Assembly: GCA_017859655.1 (NCBI GenBank)
Contig: JAFMMO010000011.1
Span: 1-36,162 of the forward strand
Direction of reading: 5' to 3'
Source: Pseudomonadota bacterium
Lineage (GTDB): Bacteria > Planctomycetota > UBA8108 > UBA1146
Length of the DNA: 36,162 bases
The first letter of the stretch is position 1. Each line of letters begins with the position of its first letter. Below, piece after piece: positions 1-8,207 of this stretch. The notes beneath the pieces are model-generated. The model saw only the letters and a list, made by a program, of their open reading frames with translations. It did not search any database and was not told the DNA's origin. Made by a program: the position numbers and the translations under genes.

Positions 1-797
1 TCCGCGACCGCGACGGTCCCCCCCGACCGACGCGCCTCGGCGATCACCCGGGCCGGCAGACGCAGATCCCCCTCCCCGAGGCAGCGGGCTCCGAAGGCCT
101 CCCTCGCCGCCGGGAGGAGGTCGAAGTCTCCGCGGAGGCGGACCTCGATCTCCCCCTCCTTCACGCAGATGTGGTGGTCGGGGGGCAGCCCTGCGGCCTC
201 GAGGGTCTCCACGATCCAGGCGTCGAGCGTGGACTCCGGCACCCCGTGAAAGGCCCACACACGCTCGTCGGAGCGATCGGGGAGGCGACCCCTCAGCTCG
301 GGGAGGACCACCTCGGTGAGGAGCCCGCGGAATTCGTGGGGAACGCCGGGGAGGCAGTAGACCGTCGCCGCGCCGATCGGCAGCGAGAAGGCGGGGGCGG
401 TCCCCCAGGGATTCTCGATGCCTTGGGCGCCCCGGGGAAAGAAGGCCTGCCGCTGGTTCCGCTCGGAGAGCTTCACCGGACTTCCCCGGTAGCGCTCGAC
501 GATCTTCGCCCACCAGCTCTCATGGAAGTCGAGGGGAACCCCGGCGGCCTGCGCGCACTCGGAGCGGGTTCGGTCATCCTCCGTGGGACCGAGCCCTCCG
601 GTGACGAGCACGACGTCCGCGCGGGCGCACTCGCGCCGGAGCACCTCGGCCAGGGCACCCTCCGGGTCTCCGACGGTCACGTGCGCGACGACCTGAGCCC
701 CGAGGGCATGGAGCTCGGATGAGGCGAGCGCCGCGTGGGTGTCGACGACCCGACCCGCGAGCAGCTCGTCCCCGACGGAGATGAGGACAACCTTCAT
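1..797 (-). CDS. cinA: CinA/PncC (competence-damage protein, NMN deamidase), 3' end beyond window
   Basis: An open minus-strand frame starts at ATG 797 and runs off the left edge (265 codons visible). The N-terminus MKVVLISVGDELLAGRVVDT and the motif VTGGLGPTEDDRTR are typical of the MoaB/MogA-like domain of CinA (COG1058), which in characterised members has pyrophosphatase activity. The last visible residues, TVAVAE, match the start of the C-terminal CinA domain (normally AESCTGG), the nicotinamide mononucleotide deamidase (PncC) part, so the gene is probably a full two-domain CinA cut by the window and not truncated. The inferred role is pyridine-nucleotide salvage. It starts 9 bases after the argG-like gene and is probably co-transcribed with it. 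Confidence 0.9.
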   Translation of the reverse strand, partial: MKVVLISVGDELLAGRVVDTHAALASSELHALGAQVVAHVTVGDPEGALAEVLRRECARADVVLVTGGLGPTEDDRTRSECAQAAGVPLDFHESWWAKIVERYRGSPVKLSERNQRQAFFPRGAQGIENPWGTAPAFSLPIGAATVYCLPGVPHEFRGLLTEVVLPELRGRLPDRSDERVWAFHGVPESTLDAWIVETLEAAGLPPDHHICVKEGEIEVRLRGDFDLLPAAREAFGARCLGEGDLRLPARVIAEARRSGGTVAVA

Positions 798-806
798 GGC
801 GGCTCC

Positions 807-1994
807 CTACTCCGCGCGACGCCGGGTCGCTTCCGCCTTCAACTGACGGGTGATCGAGTCGACGAAGCCGACCGCCGCCTCCCGGCGGGAGCGGTCCGCG
901 ACCTCGCCGCCCTCCCGATCGTAGAGGGCGTAGCGGGACTCCCTCCCGCGCACGGTGATCCCGCCCTTGTAGAGTCGCAGGCGGATCCGTCCCGAAACGT
1001 AGCGCTGGGTCGCCCGGAAGAAGTGGTCGAGCGCCTCGCGCAGCTCTCCGAACCACTGCCCCTCGTAGATCAGCCGGCCGTACTCGTCGGCGAGGTTGCG
1101 CTTCAGCCGCAGCAGGTCCTGGGGCTGGGTCAGCTCCTCCAGCGCGCCGTGGGCGGTGTAGAGGAGCTGGGCCGCGGGGGCCTCGTAGAGCTCCCGCGCC
1201 TTCCCGCCCAGGACCCGGTTCTCCACATGGTCGAGGCGGCCGATCCCATGCTCGCCCCCCTTCTCATGGAGATCGAGGACGAGGTCGACGGAAGAGAGCC
1301 GGGTGCCGTCGACCGAGACCGGGCTTCCCTCCTCGAACTCGATGACGACATCGAGCGGCTCGTTGGGAGCATCCAGCGGGCTGCGGGTGATGAGGTAGGT
1401 CTCCTCGGGCGGGGACTCCCAGGGATCGGCGAGCCCGCCGTGGACCTGACCGCATCCCCAGAGGTTCTGGTCGACCGAGATCCTCCGCTCGAACTCCTCC
1501 CGCTCGGGGAGGTGGAGCCGGCGAAGGCGCTCCATCTTCCGGTCGAGGTCGAGGGGGGGCATCCGTCGGCCGGGCGCGACGATCTCCAGAGAGGGGTCGA
1601 GCGCCGCGACCGAGGACTCGAAGCGGAGCTGGTCGTTCCCTCCCCCCGAGGAACCATGGCCGACCACGGTGATCCCCTGCTCCCCCGCGAGGCGGACGAG
1701 CTCCTGCGCGATGGCGTAGCGGGCGAGGGGAGTGGAGAGGAGGTAGTCCTCGTAGCGGGCGCCGGAGCGCAGCGTCGGGAAGGCGAAGTCCTCCACGAAG
1801 GAGCGCCGGAGGTCGACGATGATCGTCGACTGCGCGCCGGACTCGAGGGCGAGCTCGCCGAGCGGCTCGATCCGCTCCGCCTGACCGAGATCGGCGAGGA
1901 GGGCGACGACCGGGTGCCCCTGGGTCCGGCTGAGCCAGTGGACCCCGAGCACGTCATCGATGCCGCCGGAGAATGCGAAGAGGACTCTTTCCAT
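807..1994 (-). CDS. Argininosuccinate synthase-like protein with altered active-site motifs
   Basis: A 395-residue protein of the usual ArgG length, collinear with the family. Conserved stretches include NDQLRFE, DQNLWG, GRLDHVENRVLGGKARELYE and QRYVSGRIRLRLYKG. ArgG joins citrulline and aspartate with ATP in arginine synthesis. Several motifs are changed: the N-terminal SGGLDTS loop that binds ATP pyrophosphate reads SGGIDDV; HG(C/A)TGKGNDQ reads HGSSGGGNDQ; the LARP segment reads LARY; and the Glu of the (Y)E.G.LEDP citrulline-contact segment is His (VHGGLADP). No other arginine gene is visible. It lies 98 bases after tatC and 9 before cinA. It may be a divergent but working ArgG, or a relative using another substrate; membership of the superfamily is certain, the reaction is not. 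Confidence 0.8.
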   Translation of the reverse strand: MERVLFAFSGGIDDVLGVHWLSRTQGHPVVALLADLGQAERIEPLGELALESGAQSTIIVDLRRSFVEDFAFPTLRSGARYEDYLLSTPLARYAIAQELVRLAGEQGITVVGHGSSGGGNDQLRFESSVAALDPSLEIVAPGRRMPPLDLDRKMERLRRLHLPEREEFERRISVDQNLWGCGQVHGGLADPWESPPEETYLITRSPLDAPNEPLDVVIEFEEGSPVSVDGTRLSSVDLVLDLHEKGGEHGIGRLDHVENRVLGGKARELYEAPAAQLLYTAHGALEELTQPQDLLRLKRNLADEYGRLIYEGQWFGELREALDHFFRATQRYVSGRIRLRLYKGGITVRGRESRYALYDREGGEVADRSRREAAVGFVDSITRQLKAEATRRRAE

Positions 1995-2092
1995 GCCGTC
2001 AGGCTACCGGACTCCGCGCTCCACCGGAACGCCCGATCCCCGAGACTCGTGAGGCGCCCGCGGCGTTCCCTCGGGAAACCCGTTCCCGGCGC

Positions 2093-3379
2093 CTACTCCC
2101 CCGCCCCCGAGGACCCGACGCCCCCCTCCCGGGCCCGCCGCTCCGCCCGGCGGCGGAACCAGACCGAGGCGAGGATTCCGGTCTCGTACAGGAGGACGAG
2201 CGGACCCGCCATCAGGAGCTGGGTGACGACATCCGGCGGGGTGAGGCAGGCCCCGAAGACGAAGGCACAGAGGATCGAGTACTTCCGGACCTCGCGGAAC
2301 CGCTCCGGGGTCACGAGACCCGCCCGCGAGAGGAAGATCATCAGCAGCGGCAGCTGGAAGACGAGCCCCATGCCGATGAGGAGGGTGAAGACGAGGCCCA
2401 TGTAGTTCGAGAGGGTGAAGGTCGGCTCGAAGACGTCGGGGTCCCCGTAGCCGCCGAGGTAGCTGAGGCCGACCGGGATGAGGATCTTGTAGGCGAAGAG
2501 CCCGCCGGCCACCAGGGAGAGCAGGCTGAAGGGCAGATAGGGAGCGACCGCGCTCCGCTCGTGCCGGTAGAGCCCCGCCGCGATGAAGAGCCAGATCTCG
2601 TGGGTGATCCACGGCAGTCCGATCAGGAATCCGGTGAGCAGGGCCAGCTTCAGATGGGCGAAGAAGGCCTCGACGTAACTGAGCAGTCGGAGCGGGACCT
2701 CCTCCTCACGCCAGAGGCGCAGTCGCTCCGTCCGCCCCGCGACCCCCTCGAGCTCCCGATCGAGTCGGCGAACGGTCGAGACGCCATCCCCATCGGGTGG
2801 CGTCCCCGCCGCCGGCGCGGCCTGCTCCCGCCAGCCGCTCACCGCCTCCCCGAGGCCGGCGAGGTCCTCCCGTGCCTCCACGATCGGGGCCTGGGCCCCC
2901 CACGCGTGATCCTCCGCCGCTGCCGCGAGGTCGATCTCGATCCGCTCGATCCAGCCGGAGAGTCCGGTGCCCGTGATCGACGCCTCCTCCCCCTCGAGGA
3001 CGAGATCGGCGAGAGCCTGGACCTGCGGGTCCCGGATCTCGGAGCGGAGCAGGCGGATCGCGCGCGCTCTCCGCTCCTCCTCCGCGATCGCGCGCGCCCC
3101 TTCTTCGGCGGGCAGGGCGGCGACCTCCCGACGAAGCTCCAGCAGCCTCTCCGCCACCTCATCGGCGAGCCGACGCCCCTGCACCTGTCGCATGGCGCGA
3201 CGATGCGGAGCGGAGATCATCTCCATCAGGGTGGACTGGAAGATCAGGGCGACGATCGTGAAGAGGAGGGTGACGAGCAGGGATCGGATGATCCGGTGGC
3301 GCAGCTCCTCGAGGTGCTCCCCGAAGGACATCACTTCGAGGTTCTCCTCCCCGTCGGGGAGCGGAGGGGCTGGGGGCAT
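2093..3379 (-). CDS. tatC: Sec-independent translocase subunit TatC with long periplasmic insertion
   Basis: TatC is the inner-membrane receptor for twin-arginine signal peptides. The conserved features are visible: HLEELRHRI at residues 22-30 (signal-peptide site), TM1 about 31-55, then EAFFAHLKLALLTGFLIGLP, LYRHERS around 270-276, and LTPPDVVTQ around 379-387 in the late membrane segments. At 428 residues it is far longer than the usual 240-260. The excess is a charged, mostly helical-looking block at about residues 60-228 between TM1 and TM2, in the first periplasmic loop. The ATG at 3379 follows a GAGGAG ribosome site. No tatA/tatB is nearby. The gene comes after the hairpin terminator of the upstream gene, so it needs its own promoter, which I could not identify. 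Confidence 0.93.
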   Translation of the reverse strand: MPPAPPLPDGEENLEVMSFGEHLEELRHRIIRSLLVTLLFTIVALIFQSTLMEMISAPHRRAMRQVQGRRLADEVAERLLELRREVAALPAEEGARAIAEEERRARAIRLLRSEIRDPQVQALADLVLEGEEASITGTGLSGWIERIEIDLAAAAEDHAWGAQAPIVEAREDLAGLGEAVSGWREQAAPAAGTPPDGDGVSTVRRLDRELEGVAGRTERLRLWREEEVPLRLLSYVEAFFAHLKLALLTGFLIGLPWITHEIWLFIAAGLYRHERSAVAPYLPFSLLSLVAGGLFAYKILIPVGLSYLGGYGDPDVFEPTFTLSNYMGLVFTLLIGMGLVFQLPLLMIFLSRAGLVTPERFREVRKYSILCAFVFGACLTPPDVVTQLLMAGPLVLLYETGILASVWFRRRAERRAREGGVGSSGAGE

Positions 3380-3524
3380 CGCGCGCGACTCCTCGTGCGT
3401 CGGGGGATCGACCCGACCCGGGGATCCGGGTCGCCTCGGTCGTTCGAGGGGATCAGGATAGCAACGGCGCCGTCAGCGGGCGAGGGAACCGGAGCGCCCC
3501 CCCGGCTCGACGCCCAGACTCGAT

Positions 3525-3552
3525 AGAGCAGGCCCGGAAGAGCAGGCCCGGA
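3525..3552. repeat. 14-bp tandem direct repeat
   Basis: The unit AGAGCAGGCCCGGA occurs twice head to tail with no spacer, next to the terminator hairpin. It is probably a local duplication; no function is evident. Confidence 0.8.
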
Positions 3553-3557
3553 AGCGC

Positions 3558-3594
3558 GAAGACGGGCCGACCCCGCTGGGGCCGACCCGTCTTC
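3558..3594 (-). terminator. Hairpin terminator after the BRCT-like gene
   Basis: Two 17-base arms (3558-3574 and 3578-3594) flank a 3-base loop. Read as minus-strand RNA every position pairs, using two G-U wobbles; read as plus-strand RNA the same positions are A-C mismatches. The hairpin is therefore built for minus-strand transcripts arriving from the 3644-4855 gene. No U-run follows. Confidence 0.8.
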
Positions 3595-3643
3595 ACTTCT
3601 CCCGGTTCACAGCTCCCGGCGAAGGGGTCGCCCCCTCCTCCGA

Positions 3644-4855
3644 TCAGGGCTGGATGAACTCGAGGAGCTCCTGCTCGCGCAGGATCGTGACGCCGAGGCT
3701 GCGGGCCTCGTCGTACTCATCGGTCTCCGCGTAGCCCGCGAGGGCGACGACGAAGGCGGTCTCCAGGCGGACGTCGTCCTCGACCGTCCCCCCGAAGGCC
3801 TCGATCTTCTGCACCATCTCCTCGCGGGAGAGGCGGTTGTTCACCGGGCGGTCGCCGGCGAAGACGAAGATCGGGGTGGTCTCCTTGTTGTAGAAGGGGC
3901 TCGTGACCTGATCCCCGATGGCGATCGGGTTGTACGGGTCGATCGTCTCGAGGATGCGGACCTCGGCGAAGTCCTCCTCGACGCGCGCGACCTCCACACG
4001 CCCCTTCGTGACGCGCTTGCCGCCTCCGACGGTCTGGAAGACCTGGAAGACGAGCCCGCGGCGAAGGCGATCCTGCCGTCCGATGTTGATCCAGGCGAAG
4101 CCGAGCTCCTCCTCGACGCGGAGGACCTCGCCGTCCGGATCGACCATCCCCCAGTCCTGCTCCTGCTTCAGCTCGTACTCGAGCTGCTTGATGCGCTGGT
4201 GCGCCTTGTCGAGGAGCCCCTGGGTGATCTGGAGGTCGCGGTTCACCGCGTAGAGCCGGCTGGAGGAGTCCTCCTCCAGCTCCTGGATCTCGTTCTGCAG
4301 ACGGGAGACCTCCTCGCGGGAGTCGGCGCGGGTGCGCTCGAGCTGGGTCTGGAGGTCGTTGTTCTCGTTGCGCAGCTCGTCCACCCGGGCCTGGAACTCG
4401 TTCCGGACCTCCTGAACCTCCTGCTGGTGCTGGAGGCTGCGGTCGGTGGCGCTGACGGCGGTCGCGGTCTGCTGCTCGAGGGAGCTCTTCAGGCTCGTGA
4501 GCGCCTTCGTCATCTCGCCGAGCGCGTCGTCCATCCCGAGCGGGGTCGGAACCGCCGACATGCCGAGGACGTCCTTCAGGTCGTTCCCGCACTGGTCGAG
4601 CTTGCCCTTGAGGAGGTCGACGTCGGGGCTCTCCGCGGCGGAGCCGGTGACGACCTCGGAGAGGTCGTCGTAGCGGGTGCTCAGATCCCGGACCTGATTC
4701 TCCTTGGCGTCACGCTCCTCCCGCAGCTTCACCGCGCTCGCCTCGAGATCGGCGATCGTCGAGTTCTGACTGAAGGCGAAGAGAATGGTCATGATGCAAA
4801 TCACGACCACCACGATGAGGTAGGAGAAATGGATTCCGCCCTGTCCTCTGGCCAT
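3644..4855 (-). CDS. Membrane-anchored coiled-coil protein with C-terminal BRCT-like domain
   Basis: A 403-residue protein with no enzyme motifs. A short N-terminus is followed by one membrane helix at about 12-30 (YLIVVVVICIMTILFAF), then a long heptad-rich coiled coil to about residue 235. Next comes a beta-rich segment, about 240-320 (GFAWINIGRQDRLRRGLVF ... IAIGDQV), resembling the small barrel at the C-terminus of FlgT-like proteins. The last 75 residues look like a BRCT fold: FVFAG, then EAFGGTVEDDVRLETAFVV, then EARSLGVTILREQELLEF. BRCT domains usually serve in DNA repair, so one on a membrane-tethered protein is odd; its side of the membrane cannot be settled from sequence. ATG 4855 follows an AGGAGG site. 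Function unknown; similar architectures may occur in Planctomycetota. Confidence 0.75.
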   Translation of the reverse strand: MARGQGGIHFSYLIVVVVICIMTILFAFSQNSTIADLEASAVKLREERDAKENQVRDLSTRYDDLSEVVTGSAAESPDVDLLKGKLDQCGNDLKDVLGMSAVPTPLGMDDALGEMTKALTSLKSSLEQQTATAVSATDRSLQHQQEVQEVRNEFQARVDELRNENNDLQTQLERTRADSREEVSRLQNEIQELEEDSSSRLYAVNRDLQITQGLLDKAHQRIKQLEYELKQEQDWGMVDPDGEVLRVEEELGFAWINIGRQDRLRRGLVFQVFQTVGGGKRVTKGRVEVARVEEDFAEVRILETIDPYNPIAIGDQVTSPFYNKETTPIFVFAGDRPVNNRLSREEMVQKIEAFGGTVEDDVRLETAFVVALAGYAETDEYDEARSLGVTILREQELLEFIQP

Positions 4856-5284
4856 CGATGGACCTCCTGATCACGCCGACCCCGGCGCATCCTTCCTGGC
4901 CGCGACACCCGCCCGGGTGAGCGCGCCCGTTCCCGACGTCGTGGGGAGCACACGGCGGGGGCCACCCGCCCGTGTGGGGAACGCAGTCGCGCGCTCCCTC
5001 CGACGTTGCGCCGATCGCCACGCGAATGTGCGCGTGATCGAGCCTGCTTGCTTCAATCGAACGAATCCCGACTCAGTGGCCGCCCTCCTCCGTCCGCGGA
5101 GCACCGCGGGGCGGGGGGAGGAGCGACACGACTCCCCGGAGTCGGCCTTCGGCTGGAACTTCACCCCAGGAGTCTCGCGAGGAACCACCCCGGGGAGCGT
5201 CATCGCCCGCCCTCGACCCAGCGGGCACGAGCCCGACGCAGAGGAGCGGAGAGACGTCCCGGAACGAGAGACCGGGGGAGAACC

Positions 5285-5302
5285 CGGAGGAGAACTCCTC
5301 CG
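5285..5302. promoter_or_regulatory. Perfect palindrome just downstream of the minus-strand start site
   Basis: Two 8-base arms, CGGAGGAG and CTCCTCCG, are separated by AA. It lies about 10-28 bases into the transcript predicted from the 5320-5347 promoter. It could be an operator or an early RNA hairpin. Confidence 0.45.
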
Positions 5303-5319
5303 GAGTCCGAACCCGGAAG

Positions 5320-5347
5320 ATTGTAGGAAGGTCGGAAACCGTGTCAA
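5320..5347 (-). promoter_or_regulatory. Sigma-70 type promoter (TTGACA-16-TACAAT)
   Basis: On the minus strand, TTGACA (5342-5347), a 16-base spacer and TACAAT (5320-5325) make a near-consensus housekeeping promoter in a locally AT-richer stretch. It would start transcription near 5312 toward the BRCT-like gene. Confidence 0.7.
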
Positions 5348-5356
5348 GTGTGGCCG

Positions 5357-5385
5357 TTGCCGCAACGGGACGCTCTGAGTAGGGT
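5357..5385 (+). promoter_or_regulatory. Probable polA promoter (TTGCCG-17-TAGGGT)
   Basis: TTGCCG at 5357-5362 and TAGGGT at 5380-5385 are spaced 17 bases apart, ahead of polA and back to back with the minus promoter. The match is moderate. Confidence 0.4.
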
Positions 5386-5465
5386 GAGATCCCCGCCCCG
5401 AGCCCCCGGGGCGACCCCCGCTCCCCGATCCCCCCCTCGGCCCCGAGTCCCAAGGAGGCGCACCC

Positions 5466-8207
5466 TTGAACGGGGTTCTCTACCTGATCGACGGCCACTA
5501 CCAGATCTTCCGGGGCTTCTTCGGAATGCGGCCCCTGACGAACGGGCAGGGGATGCAGGTGCAGGCGGTCTATGCCGTCACCGACCTCCTCCTCCGCCTG
5601 AAGCGCCAGTACGGCGTGGAGCGCTGGGCGATCGCCATGGACGCCTCCGGGCCGACCTTCCGCCACGAGCGGTACCCCGAGTACAAGGGGACCCGCGAGG
5701 AGATGCCCCCGGAGCTGGTGGCGCAGCTCCCCTGGATCGATCGGGTCATCGAGGCGTTCCGGATCCCGATTCTCTCCACCCCGGGGCTGGAGGCGGACGA
5801 CTGGATCGCCTCGGCCAGCGTCCACGCGGCGGCGGCGGGCCTCGATGTCCGCATCCTCTCGAAGGACAAGGACCTCGAGCAGGTCCTCTCCGAGCGGATC
5901 CAGATCCTCGACGAGCGGGACGGAGACCTCCGCGACCCGGCGTGGCTCCTCGCCAAGAAGGGGATCCGACCCGACCAGGTCGTCCAGTATCAGGCGCTCG
6001 TCGGGGACACCTCCGACAACGTCCCCGGGGTCTCGGGGATCGGAGCCAAGGGAGCCGCGAAGATCCTCTCCGTGGTGGAGGACATCGAGCAGTTGCTGGA
6101 GGATCCGATCCCCGAGGGGATCACGCCCCGCAACGCGAAGCTGATCCGGGAGCAGGTGGAGAGTCTGCGACTCTCCCGCTGGCTCGTCGAGCTTCGCACC
6201 GACCTCGAGCTGCCGACCCCGGTCGAGACGCTCCGCGTCGAGGAGCCCGATGTCCCCGCTCTCCTCGAGCTCTTCCAGGAGCTCGGCTTCCGCCGCTTCC
6301 GTGAGCAGCTGCTCAAGGAGCAGGGGGAGGGGCCGGAGGTCGAGTCCGGGCTCCTCCCGGGGATGGAGACCTCGCCGGCGGTCGCGCCCGCCGCACCGCC
6401 GGGGAGCTACACCCTGGTCGAGTCTCTCGAGCAGCTCGATCAGGTGGTCGAGGCGTGCCGCGGCGCCGGGCGCTTCGCCTTCGACACCGAGACCACCGGG
6501 CTCGACCCCCTCTCCGACCGGGCGGTCGGGGTCTCCCTCGCCTGGACCTCCGGCGAGGCGGTCTACGTCCCCCTCGAGTCCCCCGGCCGCGGCGCCCTCC
6601 CCCGCGGGGATGTCCTTGAGAGGCTCCGCCCGATCCTCGAGGACCCGGAACTGGGCAAGATCGCCCAGAACAGCAAGTACGACGCGCAGATCATGGCGAA
6701 CGACGGAGTCCATCTCCGCGGGATCGCGTTCGACCCGATGCTCGCCGCCTACCTGCTGAATCCCCTGCACGGCCGCTACAAGCTCGACGACATGGTCGGC
6801 GAGCGGCTGAACCATCGCATGATCCCGATCGCCGACATCATCGGCCGCGGGGAGGACGAGGTCTCCATGGCGGACCTCGCCCCCGAGGCGATCCGCGACT
6901 ACGCGGCCGAGGACGCGGACTTCACCCTCCGCCTCGCCGAGGTCCTCGAGAAGGAGGTCGCGGAGCAGCAGCTCGAGCGGGTGCTGACCGGGATCGAGTG
7001 CCCCCTCGTCGAGGTGCTCGTCGACATGGAGCGGGAGGGGATCACCCTCGATGTCGGGCGCCTGACCGAGCAGCAGTCCGAGCTCGAGGTCGAGGTCGCC
7101 GCCCTCGAGGCCGCGATCCACGATGCCGCGGGGGAGGAGTTCAAGATCTCCAGCCCGAAGCAGCTGCAGACGATCCTCTTCGACAAGCTCGGGCTCCCGG
7201 TGATCCAGAAGACGAAGACCGGTCGCTCCACGAACGCGGAGGTGCTGGAGGAGCTCTCGGTGCAGGTTCCCGACCAGCCCCTGCCGGGGCTGATCCTCGA
7301 GCACCGGAGCCTCTCCAAGCTCCTGAACACCTACATCACGGCGCTGCCGAAGCTCGTCCACCCCGACACCGGTCGGCTCCACACCGACTTCCGCCAGACG
7401 GTCGCCGCCACCGGTCGGCTGAGCAGCGAGAAGCCGAACCTGCAGAACATCCCGATCCGCAACGAGGTCGGCCGGAGGATCCGACGCGCCTTCCGCCCGA
7501 ACCGCCCCGGGCATCTCTTCCTCTCCGCCGACTACTCGCAGATCGAGCTTCGACTCCTCGCCCACATCTCCGGCGATGAGACGCTGGTCCGCACCCTTCG
7601 CGACGGGGAGGACATCCACGCCACCGTGGCGGCCCGGATTCACGGCAAGGAGGTGGCGGAGGTCTCCCGGGAGGAGCGGTCCGCGGCGAAGGCGGTGAAC
7701 TTCGGCGTGATCTACGGCATGGGCGCCTTCGGCCTCGCGCGGGACCTCAAGATCCCCGTCGCGGAGGCGAAGGAGTTCATCGAGGCCTTCTTCAGCCAGT
7801 TCCCCGGGGTGCGCCGCTTCATCGAGGAGACGAAGGAGTCCGCCCGGGAGAGCGGGGAGGTGCGGACCCTCTACGGACGCCGCCGCCCCATCCCTGAGAT
7901 CCAGTCCCGCCTGCCGCGGGACCGGGCCCGGGGAGAGCGCTTCGCCGTCAACAGCGTCGTCCAGGGGAGCGCGGCGGATGTGATCAAGATGGCGATGGTC
8001 GACATTCACCGCTCGATCCGCGAGCGCGGGTCGGAGGCGCGGCTCCTCCTGCAGATCCACGACGAGCTGCTCCTCGAGGTGCCCGAGGCCGCGCTCGACG
8101 CGGAGAGGGAGCACCTGGTGCACTGCATGCAGGAGGTCGTCTCGCTCGAGGTGCCCCTCCTCGTCTCCGCCTCTTCCGGGAGCGACTGGTACGATGCCTC
8201 CAAGTAG
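5466..8207 (+). CDS. polA: DNA polymerase I
   Basis: A 913-residue, full-length three-domain PolA that fills gaps and removes RNA primers during replication and repair. The 5'-3' flap nuclease (about 1-285) shows YLIDGHYQIFRGFF, SKDKDLEQVL and the helix-hairpin GDTSDNVPGVSGIG. The 3'-5' proofreading domain keeps its acidic residues: FDTETTGLDP near 339, NSKYDAQIM and YAAEDADFTLRL. The polymerase domain has motif A DYSQIELRLLAHISGD (about 689), motif B RSAAKAVNFGVIYG (about 738) and motif C HDELL (about 865). The start is TTG 5466, placed 7 bases after a perfect AAGGAGG; no ATG or GTG fits as well. The HxQIFR variant near the N-terminus is one I associate with planctomycete PolA. Its end overlaps coaE. 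Confidence 0.97.
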   Translation: MNGVLYLIDGHYQIFRGFFGMRPLTNGQGMQVQAVYAVTDLLLRLKRQYGVERWAIAMDASGPTFRHERYPEYKGTREEMPPELVAQLPWIDRVIEAFRIPILSTPGLEADDWIASASVHAAAAGLDVRILSKDKDLEQVLSERIQILDERDGDLRDPAWLLAKKGIRPDQVVQYQALVGDTSDNVPGVSGIGAKGAAKILSVVEDIEQLLEDPIPEGITPRNAKLIREQVESLRLSRWLVELRTDLELPTPVETLRVEEPDVPALLELFQELGFRRFREQLLKEQGEGPEVESGLLPGMETSPAVAPAAPPGSYTLVESLEQLDQVVEACRGAGRFAFDTETTGLDPLSDRAVGVSLAWTSGEAVYVPLESPGRGALPRGDVLERLRPILEDPELGKIAQNSKYDAQIMANDGVHLRGIAFDPMLAAYLLNPLHGRYKLDDMVGERLNHRMIPIADIIGRGEDEVSMADLAPEAIRDYAAEDADFTLRLAEVLEKEVAEQQLERVLTGIECPLVEVLVDMEREGITLDVGRLTEQQSELEVEVAALEAAIHDAAGEEFKISSPKQLQTILFDKLGLPVIQKTKTGRSTNAEVLEELSVQVPDQPLPGLILEHRSLSKLLNTYITALPKLVHPDTGRLHTDFRQTVAATGRLSSEKPNLQNIPIRNEVGRRIRRAFRPNRPGHLFLSADYSQIELRLLAHISGDETLVRTLRDGEDIHATVAARIHGKEVAEVSREERSAAKAVNFGVIYGMGAFGLARDLKIPVAEAKEFIEAFFSQFPGVRRFIEETKESARESGEVRTLYGRRRPIPEIQSRLPRDRARGERFAVNSVVQGSAADVIKMAMVDIHRSIRERGSEARLLLQIHDELLLEVPEAALDAEREHLVHCMQEVVSLEVPLLVSASSGSDWYDASK

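Larger units (their letters stand above)
4856..5465. other. 610-base intergenic region with divergent promoters and long leader
   Basis: There is no convincing gene here. The region carries a near-consensus minus promoter (5320-5347) and a weaker plus promoter for polA (5357-5385). If the minus promoter is used, the BRCT-like gene has a leader of about 455 bases. Open frames here (for example minus 4871-5203) are arginine/serine-rich with mixed third-position bases, unlike the neighbouring genes. The leader could hide a small RNA or regulatory structure, but I recognise no known RNA family. Confidence 0.6.

Noticed and set aside
1-797. cinA as a truncated pseudogene
   Set aside because: The frame is intact up to the window edge and stops exactly within the expected start of the PncC domain, so truncation is due to the window.
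735-2405. 556-codon plus-strand open frame opposite cinA/argG/tatC
   Set aside because: Spans three genes on the other strand and has shadow composition with no recognisable domain.
4871-5203. Possible 110-residue gene in the leader of the BRCT-like gene
   Set aside because: Arg/Ser-rich, mixed third positions and no family; its stop near the next start is suggestive but not enough.
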